A DNA stretch of 64,000 nt, taken from positions 2,571,874 through 2,635,873 of the forward strand of contig QXEO01000143.1 of NCBI GenBank assembly GCA_007115705.1. The letters run 5' to 3'. The position numbers and the translations under genes are program-made. The first letter of the stretch is position 1. Every line of letters starts with the position of its first letter. Under the pieces are notes generated by a model. The model made no database searches. It worked only from the letters and a program-made list of their open reading frames with translations, and was not told the origin of the DNA. The DNA is from Dactylis glomerata (lineage: Eukaryota > Streptophyta > Magnoliopsida > Poales > Poaceae). Shown here one piece after another: positions 24,125 through 35,110 of this stretch.

Positions 24125-24839
24125 GGGTAGGCTTATCGGAGGGGCTCGACGGTGGAGACGAGGGGCCCGGCTCGGGATTATGCCTACTGAGACACCACGG
24201 TTTACCCAGGTTCAGGGCCCTCCCGGGTGGAGGTGAAACCCCTACTTCCTGCCTGCTTTGTATTGATTGGACAGTATCCATTACAATGCTCCTCGAGCTG
24301 TTCGGGCTAGAGGAGGAAGAAGAAGATCGGATCTCCCCTAGACTAAGGGTCCAGGCCCCCTTATATAGGCGGGGGCCTGGTTACAGGTTAGGTAACGATT
24401 CGGCTGGCTGCCGGCTCCTCGATGGCGGCGTCCTTGGCGTGATCCTCTGGCCCCGCTCTGGCAAAGGCACTTTATAAAGTGCCTTTTCCCCGGACTGGCA
24501 TCTGGGAGGCATATCCCCTCCCTTTTGCCTCGGATCCCATCATGGGGAAGGGTCTTCGGTCGCCGATTGGCTGAGGCCGGTCGTGGCGCTCGTCACTCCC
24601 GTCATTGGCCTCTGTCGTTCTTGTCGGGGCCAGCCCACTTTCGGCGAAACAGCCGTTGGAGAGCTCTTGTCTTCATCGCCCGGCTCCGGCTCTCCTCGGT
24701 GGAGTCGCCAGCCGGCTGCTGGCGCAGCCGGCCCTTCGGATAGAGCCGGTCTTCTCGTGCTGAAGCCGTGGAGACTCCTGGGACGCCAGCCGGCATTTAG
24801 CTCGGCCCATGGCATGCCCTATAAGTCATCCCCACGACA
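24096..24839 (-). repeat. 5' LTR of gypsy element 1
   Basis: 744 bp. On minus a TATATAAGG box lies near 24361-24369. An ATG at 24281 opens a short upstream frame of about 58 codons; the gag-frame ATG is at 24124. Confidence 0.92.
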
Positions 24840-25009
24840 AAGATGAAAGTTCCAAGTTGCTAACCTTTTAGAACACTTGGATAGAAGTGGCGCCGCCAAA
24901 TCATGACAAATCGTGGAGAAAATGGGGATGAACTCGAGATAGGTGGTAAAGAACAGAGGAGAAAGAATGGCCCGCTCAGGGCAGGGACGATGAGATTTAT
25001 AGGAAAATC

Positions 25010-25312
25010 TTTAGTCCCAGTTGGTGTCTCCAACCAGACTCCAACCGGGACTAGAGATTCATCTCTAATCCTGGTTGGAGACTCCAACCGGGACTAAAGA
25101 TGCCGGCAATGGCCAGATGCTGGCACCGGAGGGTACGTCCACCTTTAGTCCCGGTTGGTGTCCCCAACCGGGACTAAAGGTGCCGTCCGAACGGGGACTA
25201 GAGAGTGTCGTACCCTGCGGCGAAATTAGCCGTTGGGGACCAGGGCATTAGTCCCGGTTTGAAACACGACCGGGACAAATGCTCCGAACGAAAGATCATT
25301 TTTCTACTAGTG
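25010..25312 (-). repeat. CACTA subterminal repeats and terminal inverted repeat (right end)
   Basis: Repeats of TTTAGTCCCRGTTGGTGTC and CCAACCGGGACTAAAG lead to the 14-bp tip at 25299-25312. The three bases TTA that follow (25313-25315) would be one copy of the 3-bp target duplication; the other copy is lost with the left end. Confidence 0.85.
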
Positions 25313-26158
25313 TTATATGTTGTTGAGTTGGTTGAAAGTGCATATTTATATGCACGGGTCGTGTATTAGTTTGTAACAAGAAAAAGAAGAAATAAAGAGA
25401 GGAAAATTAGGGTGTGACACGCACCCTCGGCGATAAAATTTTTCTCTGCGTGTATTAGTTTAGCTTCATGTGATTGATCCGTGTGCCAATCCCAACAACC
25501 ACTACATTGCTAATGATTTTTCTATAACTGTTATTTTCTTCCAAGCGGAAACATTTTTTTTGTGAACAAACATGGATTATTTTTTGGGACAATAAGTGAA
25601 GACATTCCAGGTACAGAAAATAAACTAGTACAACAACATCCCTATATAAGTTACGAGTCTGTGAGAAGTACATGAACTAATATATAAATAATTAATAAGA
25701 AAAAAGCTTGAGAGTACGAGGCCTTAAGAGGCAACATTTTTCTTCTTTCTTGACAAAATTAAAGATGACGATAGGGCAGCTGCATCCTCTTCATGCTTCT
25801 AAGTACACAAGGTGATATTTGGGCAACCGCCCGTAATTGCCTGAAAGAAAACATTGATTTACTTGTTAAGGGAAAATTTTGATATGAACAATGCAACATA
25901 AGAAAGAACATAATCGTATTTTATTCTATTTTACTTTTAGGCTCACTAAGCAAATTAATAGCTCATGTAACAAACATCACATAAGAAAACAGTCATAGTA
26001 CACACATAGCAAATGATATGTTTACGAGAATACATACATGCGCTTTAGCGTGTATAAACTACAGAACAATAGTAGAAGCATCTCTGACCACAGTTAATGT
26101 CTAAAACATCAGGCTAGAAAAACTCACAACTTTTCCTTCTTGTCAACAGATTGTTGTT
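25313..26158. other. Intergenic DNA without recognised features
   Basis: AT-rich, no convincing exon or transposon terminus. It would be the host flank of the CACTA insertion. Confidence 0.5.
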
Positions 26159-27439
26159 TTATCCAAATCTAGTGATTGATTCCAGTGTCGCCCTTAAAAC
26201 AACATCATCTTTGCTTGACTTCTTATAGTATTTATTTGTAGCTTTTGTAGACTTGCCAAGCTGATCCTTCCTGCAGGTTGAAGACATAAAAAGGTTTAAT
26301 ACTGATGAATAGTGTGGTTATACGTAAAGCATCCATCTAGCTAGTAAGAGTCACTTTCAAATTTATATCTCTAGATATGTCCCACTGGTGTAAGCTTAAA
26401 ACTCTTAAGTAATAAAGAGCTCTTTATCAAAAAAAAAATTTATCCAACTGGTTGGCTCACCCAGGAGGCTAGGAACCCTAGGTCGGCATATGTATGGCAT
26501 GGGCAGACCTAGCTCTCCCTAAGCCCGGGCGGCCGCCCAGGCTTGGCAAACGATACATAGCTTATGATTTATAATTTTATATAGCAATTTTGTCTAAAAT
26601 TTGGCAGCTTGGTCTTATTCGCCCAGGCTTCAAAAAGTTTCTAGGTGTATCGTGCCATATATTGTTCTCTCGTGTGTAAAGGACTGATTTTGTTAGAAAC
26701 CATTCGGAACAAAGGAAACACATGATTTTTTAGAGGATTATAGAACAATTTTTTCTATGCCATTTGGAATAAAGGAATAAGATAAAATTCCTATGGAATG
26801 CGGAATTCCATAGGAACTTTGGAGAAAAGAAACATGACGTTTTATCACATGTTTTCTTCTCCTTGTGTCTAGAATTCACGTGTCTTTTCTGGCCAGATGA
26901 CAGTTTTAAGGTATTAATTTGTGTATCTTGGCTTTCCGTGAGAATTTGAAGTATATGACATGTCAATTCATGTGGTTTTTCTACTCATACGTTTTGTCCC
27001 TGCGATGATTCATGATTCATACGGGGTTTTAACAAAATTCTGGTTGTTTTCTCACTAACAGCAGGTTAATGACATCTTATGCATAATTTCGGTATTGCCC
27101 TTTTGTATAAAAAAGGGTAGTGTTTTCATCGCAAGCGCATCCCATGCTCCCTCAAACTAACTCATGTTTGCTTTTCTTTTTTCAAAGGAAGTAATAGCAC
27201 AAAAAACTACCGAGCTAATTTTCATGAAGAAGGTCACCTCACTAGTTCCTTTACTCACTTGACGATTAGCAGCAGCAGCAGTTGTAACTAGCCAGTGGCA
27301 AGAGCTATAGAAAGGACGAACTGAAGCTGATTCAGATGAATAAACATAGCGTTTCAAGAAATCACCTGCTAGTGCTGCCGGTCACCACCACTGGCTGAAC
27401 CTGTTCCGCCACCGGCAGCCGGACAAGAGGGCTCTGACC

Positions 27440-27442
<3 letters not shown>
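26159..27442 (-). CDS. Possible small two-exon gene, 62 residues, unknown
   Basis: Speculative model. A start codon at 27442-27440 follows immediately on a long GA-repeat leader (the CT tract at 27444-27546 on plus), as in many plant 5' leaders. Exon 1 (27442-27366) encodes MGQSPLVRLPVAEQ and a little more, and ends at an AGCAG/GTGATT donor. Exon 2 (26270-26159) follows a CTGCAG acceptor and encodes a lysine-rich segment (STKATNKYYKKSSKDD) ending LESITRFG and a stop. The phases match, giving 63 codons including stop. I do not recognise the protein; the intron of 1.1 kb and the chance of a one-in-three phase match keep confidence low. Confidence 0.25.
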
Positions 27443-27443
<1 letters not shown>

Positions 27444-27531
<88 letters not shown>

Positions 27532-27546
27532 CTTTCTCTCTCTCTC
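27444..27546. repeat. (CT)n microsatellite
   Basis: An unbroken CT tract of about 84 bp (27444-27527), then GCCTCTTT and a further short CT run. A hypervariable locus useful as a marker. Open frames of alternating Arg-Glu across it are artefacts. Confidence 0.97.
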
Positions 27547-28094
27547 GTGAAATGTTTGCTGTTTGCTGCCTTGGAAGCGCTGCAGGTTGCAGCTGTATAT
27601 AAAGAGCTGTAATTCAAGTTGAAAACTACAGATAATGACCAAAAGTGCTGAGGCTTTATGGACTAGGTCTGTATGTTGTGTGCACTTTGGTTCTATAAAA
27701 TTTACTCTTTTTACGCTTTGTAGGTGCAGGCATGAAGTGTGCTGCTTCACAACTGTCATTTGTCAAAGCATTGCCATTTGTCTCGTAGACTTTGACGTAG
27801 ACGGGGTTTCAACTTTATATTCTGTATTGTCAAGTTGAGGACCTTGTGGTTGGTGCTTTTTATAGCTAGTACGTATGCGGAGTACGGTAATGTTATTTAT
27901 GCTGCACTTTGTTTTCATAAATTGATAAATTAAAACTCCAGGCTGGCAGAAGTGTGGTAAACACGCCATGCATGATGCGTGTTTCGTTATATCCCATTTG
28001 CTTCCAACGGACAATACCACCACATGCCAGCACAAAACGATGAGGAATTTTCCTATGCTTGGAAACGTTCTCAACCGTCCGCCTAGGGTCTTGC

Positions 28095-28445
28095 TTCAGG
28101 ATGCAGGTGGGTGCGGGCTACCCGCCGTGCCCACTACCCAAGTCCATATAATACATCAAGCGAGTATCCATGGGCAAGCATCAAAATTAATGGGGATAAG
28201 TGGGCTATCCCACTTCCCGCATCATCCCACATATCTCCGTCTAGGTTATAAATAAGCGTAAACATAAAGAGTTGCGGAGCGTCGCCGGCTATATCCATCA
28301 TACCATTTGCTAAAATTATAACGACGAATTTGCGGGCATATGTGGGTATATGTGGGATAGTGGGCACCCGCATATATTTAGCGGGCTCCCGGGAAACACC
28401 CACTTAACATACGCGGAATTTTGCGGATATGAGCAGGCCTCCCGC
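28095..28445. mobile_element. Possible foldback/hAT-like MITE
   Basis: The left edge CAGGTGGGTGCGGGCTACCC and the right edge, read in complement as CAGGTGGGACTGCTCGCGGG, are similar and inverted. The inside contains several GTGGGC/GCCCAC repeats that can pair. No clear 8-bp target duplication is visible, so the limits and class are uncertain. Confidence 0.3.
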
Positions 28446-28919
28446 GAGCAGTCCCACCTGCACCTTTAGTCTTGCTTACTTCTCTAGTATTTTCATTCCT
28501 TGTGGGGATGAGAGGAGATTTAGTGTTCACCTAATAGTCTTCATTTTCCTCAAATACTTTTCCTAAAAATACATTAGTGTGGTGAAGAATTTTTTATCTA
28601 GTCAAAAATACACTAGTATGGTGGGGATTTGTGGGGATATCCTAAGATTATCCTCTCCAAACCCGGCTTAGTAAACAACCTACCGGAAATTTATTGGGAT
28701 GTAGGATAATCCTCTTCCATCCCCTCAAATACACTAGAAATAAGAGGTCTTTTACGGTAGGACCAAAGCAACACTAACCGTCCAATCCCCTAGATCCAAG
28801 CGTCCGGATTGACCAATACTTGTTTGGCAAAGGAGTAGTATTTTTTACAGAAGGGTAAAATAGGTAAATTCTTGCCCATCAAAGGGTACTTTCGGTAGAT
28901 CCTAATTTATCCACCATTA

Positions 28920-29713
28920 GAGCATCTCAACTCCCCCTCCCCCAAAGGCCCCCTAAACGCCGTTTGGGGGCGCCGGCGTATAAAATCCCGCCCAGCCGCG
29001 CCCCCCAAATTAACTTTTCATCCGGCGGTGGGCATTTTTTTGTCCGGCGTACCCAGAGACACCCAGCGCACGGGGGGCGAGCGGGGGCGCCGGCTACACC
29101 GAAAAATGTTGTGGGCCATCCATGTCGGCGAGACGAGATTTTTTTCCCCCAAATCAGCCATCCCATCTCACCCACCTCCCAGCAAATCGCCGGCGCGCCA
29201 CCGTCTAGCTTCGCCGCACCTTTCCCCACTGGAACACCTTTCTTCCACCAAATCGCCGCACTACCACGCTGTATATCCCCGCCCGCTACCTTTTCATGGT
29301 GTTGCACCGTCCCGCCGGGCTTTCCCGCGATGGCCCCAACCCCGACCTCGCACACGAGGTGTTCGGCAATTTGCCTAGCCATGGACAAGCTCATGGACTC
29401 CGACGATAAGACTATGTTTTCCGCTCTAACGGAGGAGGAAGCCGAGATCGCCACTGCCGATGACGAGGAGCACTTGATGATGTTGTCGTGCCTCATGGCG
29501 TTGTACGCCCGCAATGATGCAAAGCCACGGCGAGGAGGGTTGGCGCCTGGACGCCGCAAGAACAAGCCGAGGCAGAGATTGGAAGGCTACTGCATTCTCT
29601 ATGCCGACTATTTCGCCGACGACCCATTGCACGGCGAGGTGGTATTTCGGCGCCATTTTAGGATGAGCCAGAAGCTCTTCCTCGACATTGTCTACTCCGT
29701 TTGGCGATTCGAC
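28920..29713 (+). pseudogene. PIF/Harbinger-type transposase fragment, 5' part, with possible element end
   Basis: A likely element start GAGCATCTCAACTCC at 28920 follows TTA (28917-28919), the target preference of PIF/Harbinger elements. After a GC-rich leader, a frame from 29381 encodes an acidic start and then RRGGLAPGRRKNKPRQRLEG, YADYFADDPLHGE and FRRHFRMSQKLFLDIVY. This is the N-terminal region of Harbinger (ALP1/HARBI1-like) DDE transposases. The copia insertion follows codon RFD at 29713; the frame resumes at 34952 with NYFICKKNC. The catalytic region is missing. Confidence 0.7.
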
Positions 29714-29862
29714 TGTTAGTTTGGTGGAACGATGCGTGCCCTTTCGGGGCATCGGCTGCGTGTTATATAGTAGGGAAAAGCCCCCTACGTGGCGGTACAA
29801 GACTTGGACGTATACGGTCGGAGTACTACTCCGTACACATATACATACTCATATTTTTAACA
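29714..29862 (-). repeat. 3' LTR of the copia element, internally truncated
   Basis: Identical to the 5' LTR from 29714 to about 29856. The inner edge differs: it reads TTTTTAACA where the partner has TATTACATGTGCTAACA. The inner bases are better explained as RNase H coding sequence joined to a shortened LTR. Confidence 0.85.
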
Positions 29863-32800
29863 GGAAGAGCTTTGGTAAACCCATCAGCAATTTGATCCTT
29901 TGTAGAGATAAACCGGATATCAAGACGATTTTGTGCAACACGTTCGCGAACAAAGTGATAATCAATCTCAATATGCTTTGTGCGAGCATGGAAAACCGGA
30001 TTTGCTGATAAATATGTAGCACCCAAATTATCACACCAGAGGCAAGGTTTCTGATGAAGTCGTACTCCAAGTTCACGAAGCAAAGCTTCCACCCATATTA
30101 ACTCTGTAGTGGCATTGGCTAAAGCTTTGTATTCAGCTTCAGTGCTTGAACGGGACACGGAATCTTGTTTGCGAGCAATCCAGGAGACCAATAAAAATAG
30201 CAAAACCACCAGTGGAGCGACGATCCTCAATGCAGCCGGCCCAATCGGCGTCTGAAAAAGCACTGAGAAGTGTAGAGGAAGATTTTCTGAAGGTGATACC
30301 AAGCTGAGATGTACTTTTAACATAACGAAGAATGCGTTTAACTGCAGTCCAATGAGTAGTAGTGGGAGCATGAAGATATTGGCAGACCTTGTTAACCGAA
30401 AAAGACAGGTCTGGGCGAGTAAGGGTGAGATACTGAAGAGCACCAACAATGCTTCGATACTGAGAGCTATCCTCAGGACCAAGGGGAGTACCTTCATGCA
30501 GTGATAGAGGCTCGGATGAGGACAGCGGTGTAGGCGCAGCCTTGCAGTCAAGCATGCCAACTTTGGCAAGAAGATCATGTGCATATTTGGCTTGAGTAAG
30601 AAGAAGACAAGTAGCTGTCCGTTTGACTTCAATGCCAAGAAAGAAGTGAAGATCACCCAAGTCTTTGATAGCAAAGTGTGCATTAAGGTCCTGGAGCAAA
30701 ACTGAGATAGCTTGATCAGAGGAGCTAGTCACAATAATGTCATCAACATAAATCAAGACGAAAATTGTAACACCAGACTTGTTGTAAAGAAATAACGAAG
30801 TATCAGCCTTGGAAGGAAGGAACCCAAGATCTTGCAGTTTTGCACTCAACCGAGAATACCATGCACGAGGGGCTTGCTTAAGTCCATAGAGAGCTTTATC
30901 AAGTCTGCAAACATAATGTGGAGCATGAGGCTGTTCAAAACCAGGTGGTTGTTTCATGTAAACTTCCTCTTCCAGAACACCATGAAGAAATGCGTTCTTG
31001 ACATCTAGTTGCCGAAGACTCCAACCACGGGAGACAGCAATAGAGAGAACAACTCTGATAGTAGCTATTTTGACAACTGGACTGAACGTATCTTCATAGT
31101 CGATGCCATACCTTTGCTTAAATCCTTTGGCAACAAGACGTGCCTTATACCGATCAATAGTACCATCAGCACGATGCTTGATACGATAAACCCACTTACA
31201 GTCGATGAGATTTTTGTTGGTGCTAGGAGGAACAAGAGTCCACGTTTTGTTGTCCATGAGCGCATTGTATTCTTCTTGCATTGCAGCATGCCAATTAGGA
31301 TCACTGAGAGCTGCAGGTAAAGTGCGAGGTTCTCCGGTGGAGGCAAGCATGCCATAACGAACAGTACCGTCAGTATATTTTTTCGGTTGGCGGATACCTT
31401 GTTGAAGACGTGTCCGAGGTCCAGCAGGAGGCGGCACGGCCGAGGCACCTGGGGGCACAGCCGAAGGGCCTGGGGGCGCGCGGCTAGCAGCGCTTGGAGA
31501 AGCAGTGGCGGGGGAGCATGCGGTATCGGCTTGAGCATGCGATGATGAGGACGTGGCCGAGCCGGGCTGCTCCACCGAATCCACCTCGGGGGCAGCGCCA
31601 TGAGTGTGGAGGGAAGGTGTGGCAGGGGAATCCTCCTCGGGATCCGTGCCAGGCTCGGGATCAGCGCCGACAGAGGGGTCGGCAGAATCAGCACCGGAGT
31701 CCGTGTCACCGTCCCCGGCGGGATAATCTTCAGAAAGAGATTGTGACTGCGTGGGCGCGCCATTTGGAGCAGAATTTTCACCAGTAGTTGTATGGTCCTG
31801 CGAGACATCATAAAGAGGAATAGTAACAGGCACAATAGTAGGCAAATGATCATCAGTTATAGAGGCACCCTCAGGAGAAGAATGTGTAGGTAAAAGCAGG
31901 ATTTCTTTCCGTAGAAGGGCGCCGGCATTGGGATGTAAGGCTTGAAAGGGGAAAACATTTTCATCGAAAACGACATCACGAGATATGTAAACACGGCCAG
32001 TGGAAATATCAAGACACTTAACTCCTTTATGCATGGGACTATAGCCAAGGAAAACACACCGTTGTGAACGAAAAGCAAGCTTGCGTTTGTTATAGGGACG
32101 AAGATTTGGCCAACAAGCACAGCCAAAAATACGAAGAGCATCATAGTTAGGTGTAATATGAAGAAGACGCTCAGCAGGAGACTGAAGATCAATGACTTTG
32201 CTAGGAAGCAAGTTAATGAGAAAAGTGGCAGTGAGGAAAGCTTCATCCCAATATTTGAGAGTCATGGATGCATGCGCAAGCAGGGAAAGATCAACTTCGA
32301 CTATATGACGGTGTTTGCGTTCAGCAGAACCGTTCTGCTGATGAGCATGAGGACAGGACACATGATGTGTGATGCCAGCCTTCTGAAAGAAGGAATTTAA
32401 CTTCTCATATTCGCCCCCCCAATCAGTTTGCATAGTAACAATTTTTCTATCAAACTTGCGTTCAACATACTGCTGAAAGTTAAGAAAAGCTTGATAAACA
32501 TCGGAACGCTTTTTAAGGAGATAGATCCAAGTGAATTTACTGAAATCATCGATAAAGCTTACATAGTACTGATGTTTCCCAACAGAAAGAGGTGCTGGTC
32601 CCCATACATCAGAGAAGACTTGTTCCAAGGGAACAATGGATCTACTAGTGGAGATGGGGTATGGCAACTGATGACTCTTGGCGAGTTGACAAGAGTCACA
32701 TACATAAGGAGTACTTTCTGGAGTATAGTCTATTTTATTTCTTCTAAGAACTTGCTGAACGACAAATGAAGAAGGATGACCAAGGCGACGATGCCATGTG

Positions 32801-34374
32801 GAGGAAGACGGCTTTATTGTGAAGAAAACGTGCTTGGAGGCCGCAGAAGTAGTGGGCATCAAGGGATAGAGACCTCCATGGCATGGACCTTTAAACAGAG
32901 TTCGACGTGTTGCTCGGTCCTTGATCAAAAAATAGAAAGGATGAAACTCAATAAAGGCATGATTATCAAGAGTAAAACGATGGACAGACAAAAGATTTTT
33001 AGTGGCAGTAGGAACATGTAAGACATCTTTTAGGCTGAAAGAATTATGAGGGGTGCATAAAACTGATTGACCAATGTGACTAATGTGCATACCTGAGCCG
33101 TCTGCAGTGCGCACACGGTCTTGTCCCGGATATGGATCATAGGTGGTGAGCTTATTCAGCTGGCCAGTGAGATGTTCGGTAGCCCCTGTATCATAGTACC
33201 AGTTTGTGTCAACACCATTGGGGGCAGCAAAGTGAGCACCTTTGTTGCCACGATCATCACGGTCACCGCGATCAGCACGGTAGGAACGATCTTCTTCATT
33301 GCGCCACCAGCAGTCATGGGCAGGGTGCCCATGGATATTGCATATCTGGCAGGTGACGTTGACGTAGGGCGTGGGGCGGCGGTCGCGACGACGACCACCA
33401 TCATCACGGCGACCACCATCATCACGGCGACGCCGGTCATCATCATAGCGACGGGGGCGATCGTCACGGTACTCCTGGCGTGGACGATCATCGTGGTACT
33501 CCTGGCGTGGACGATCCTGGCGCCAGCGGTCATCATAGCGGGGTCGGTCATCCTGACGCGGACGACGATCTTCATATCGGGGGCGTTCCTCCTGGCGCTC
33601 GTCATTGCGTTGACGGCGGTCATCATTACGTGGACGAGTATCACGGCGAGCCACGTTCGCTGAAGAGGTGAAACTCGGCTCCTCGGGTGTGTGCTGACGA
33701 TCAAACGCCTGGACTTGAGTGAGGAGCTCAGCGAGGGTGGTGTTGGGGTTGGCATTGACGGCGGTGCGAAGATTGTTGTAGTGGCTGCCGAGACCTTGCA
33801 GGACATAGTAGAGGATTTCATCATCATCGAGCGATTTCCCCGCAGCAGCAAGTTCAGCGGCGATGCACTTCATCTTGGAAAAGTACTTGTCGGCAGGAAG
33901 ATCATTCTTCCGTGTAGTGTTGAGGTCCGAGCGGAGCTGCTGGACCCTGGTCTTGGACTGGCCCGAAACATGGGCGTTGAGAGCTGCCCAGACGGCAGCT
34001 GAAGAGTCGAGGCCGACGACGTGAGCAAGTACATCCGGCGACAGGGCGTTGACGAGCCAGCGCAGAACTTGCTGATCACGTGAGATCCATGTCTCATAGT
34101 CGGGGTTGACGATGACGACCTTCTTGTTGTTGACGTCCTCGGTTTCGACGAACTCAGCTGGCGCCTTGTCTTTTCCTTCAACGAGGTCAAGCACTCGGGC
34201 ACCCCGCAACGCAGGGATCACCAACGCCTTCCACACAAGAGTGTTGTCACGCGTCAATGGCTGGGACGGAGGAGTCCCGAGGGCAGCTGCAAGGGCGGTG
34301 GCGGACATCGATGACGAAGAGGTGGCCATCAGATCGGATCGTGGTTTAGGATGTTGTGGCGGCGGCGGCGACAC
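29863..34374 (-). pseudogene. gag-pol: copia gag-pol polyprotein, one frameshift in RNase H
   Basis: The main frame (34374-30139, 1411 residues) holds, in order: a gag domain (UBN2-like, to about residue 230) and an Arg/Asp-rich tandem-repeat region (about 240-340). A zinc knuckle follows, CQICNIHGHPAHDC (about 345), then the protease site WYYDTGATEH (about 395) and the GAG-pre-integrase zinc motif (HRRLGHPS...CDSC). Next are the integrase core (FSDVWGP, QTDWGGEY, NGSAERKHR), a Pro/Ser/Ala linker, and reverse transcriptase with YVDDIIVTSSS and the RNase H start (FSDADWAGC). Near 30190 a small deletion shifts the frame. The true RNase H continuation (SWIARKQDSVSRSSTEAEYK to FTKALP) is open in another frame from about 30185 to 29863. 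Apart from this indel and the lost 3' end the polyprotein is intact. Confidence 0.92.
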
Positions 34375-34745
34375 AAGGCAGCGGCGGCGGCAGAGATTTG
34401 TGGCGGCGGCAGCGGCACTAGGCAGCGGCGGCAGCGATTTTGTGCAGCGGCAGCGGCAGCAAGGCAGCGGCGGCAGGGTTTTGTTGGCGGCAGCAGCAGC
34501 AAGGCGGCAGCGGCGGCAGAGTTTTTGTGCAGCGGCAGCGGCAGCAGGGCGGCAGCGGCGGCAGAGATTTGTGGCGGCGGCAGCGGCAGCAAGGCGGCAG
34601 CGGCGGCAGATTTTTGTTGGTTTTGGCTAGGGTTTTGTGTGTAGGTGTGTGACGGCGGCAGACAAGAAGCTGCGGCGGCAATAGCTTGAGGATCGGCGGC
34701 AGCGACAGCTAGGGCGGCGGCAGCAGGAGGCGGCGGCGGCAGTGG
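34352..34745. repeat. GGC/GCA-rich tandem repeats in the copia leader
   Basis: Imperfect units of GGCGGCGGCAGCGGCAG alternate with TTTTTGT/AGATTTGT spacers between the primer-binding site and the gag start. On plus it can be read as poly-Ala and on minus as poly-Pro/Leu, which are shadows. The G-rich tract could form structure in the element RNA leader. Confidence 0.85.
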
Positions 34746-34779
34746 TTTTAGGGTTTCGGCAACTAGAAGGAAGAGACCC

Positions 34780-34791
34780 GCTCTGATACCA
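34780..34791 (-). other. Primer-binding site of the copia element (initiator tRNA-Met)
   Basis: TGGTATCAGAGC on minus, directly next to the 5' LTR at 34792, the classical copia primer-binding site. Confidence 0.95.
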
Positions 34792-34946
34792 TGTTAGTTT
34801 GGTGGAACGATGCGTGCCCTTTCGGGGCATCGGCTGCGTGTTATATAGTAGGGAAAAGCCCCCTACGTGGCGGTACAAGACTTGGACGTATACGGTCGGA
34901 GTACTACTCCGTACACATATACATACTCATATTACATGTGCTAACA
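34792..34946 (-). repeat. 5' LTR of the copia element
   Basis: 155 bp with TGTTAG...CTAACA inverted ends. Complete, in contrast to its partner at the other end. Confidence 0.93.
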
Positions 34947-34951
34947 TCGAC

Positions 34952-35008
34952 AACTACTTCATATGCAAGAAGAATTGCACTGATATAGTTGCTTATTCCT
35001 CACTTCAG
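34952..35008 (+). pseudogene. Harbinger-type transposase fragment, continuation after the copia insertion
   Basis: Continues the frame of 29381-29713 with NYFICKKNCTDIVAYSSLQ after one TCGAC copy is removed. Beyond SSLQ at 35008 the family similarity stops. The following sequence (CIRRTELLFDEAQK, stop near 35110) is open but unrelated to what I expect of the transposase, indicating an old deletion. Confidence 0.65.
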
Positions 35009-35110
35009 TGCATCCGCCGGACGGAGCTGCTGTTCGACGAGGCGCAGAAGGTGAATTCCATGGGCGTCGTGCCCATCCGCATCCTGAGCAAGGAGCCAAG
35101 GACAAAATGA

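Larger units (their letters stand above)
14722..24839 (-). mobile_element. Ty3/gypsy retrotransposon 1, 10.1 kb, lacks pol, carries an antisense gene
   Basis: The LTRs are 744 bp each (14722-15465 and 24096-24839) with TGTCG...CGACA ends and perfect AAGAT target duplications (14717-14721, 24840-24844). The primer-binding site is beside the right LTR and the polypurine tract beside the left, so the element is on minus. Order in element direction: gag and protease (24124-21014), a tract with a 140-bp tandem repeat, then a plus-strand multi-exon gene (16064-20134) read against the element. Reverse transcriptase, RNase H and integrase are absent. The arrangement with an extra antisense gene before the 3' LTR fits the Tat-type gypsy lineage, known for such additional ORFs (Grande, RIRE2). 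LTRs differ at about 23 sites by hand count, mostly transitions. Confidence 0.92.
13307..25312 (-). mobile_element. CACTA transposon remnant 2, interrupted by a gypsy element
   Basis: The right end is intact: subterminal repeats at 25010-25200 lead to the inverted-repeat tip TTTTTCTACTAGTG (25299-25312), the complement of CACTAGTAGAAAAA. The left end is lost at the junction with remnant 1 at about 13306. The element holds the 5' half of the transposase (13304-14125), an AT-rich repeat tract, and the nested gypsy element at 14722-24839. After excision of the gypsy element and one AAGAT copy, the flanks match remnant 1 across the insertion site. Confidence 0.8.
29714..34946 (-). mobile_element. 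Ty1/copia retrotransposon, 5.2 kb, with a defective 3' end
   Basis: TG...CA-bounded short LTRs (29714-29862 and 34792-34946) and perfect TCGAC target duplications (29709-29713, 34947-34951). An initiator-Met primer-binding site (TGGTATCAGAGC on minus) sits beside the right LTR. One long gag-pol frame (34374-30139) covers nearly all domains in the copia order. The shared parts of the LTRs (139 bp) are identical, so the insertion is probably recent. The polypurine tract and 3' untranslated region are missing: coding sequence runs straight into the 3' LTR. Confidence 0.95.

Noticed and set aside
27369..27759. Arg-Glu repeat proteins across the CT tract
   Set aside because: Translation of a dinucleotide repeat; no coding evidence.
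31065..31853. Open frame of 262 codons on minus, and a 180-codon plus frame at 33121-33663
   Set aside because: Shadow frames of the copia polyprotein, especially of its Arg/Asp-rich and Pro/Ala-rich repeats.
30139..34374. Intact, autonomous copia element
   Set aside because: The long frame is impressive, but RNase H is frameshifted near 30190 and the polypurine tract is gone.
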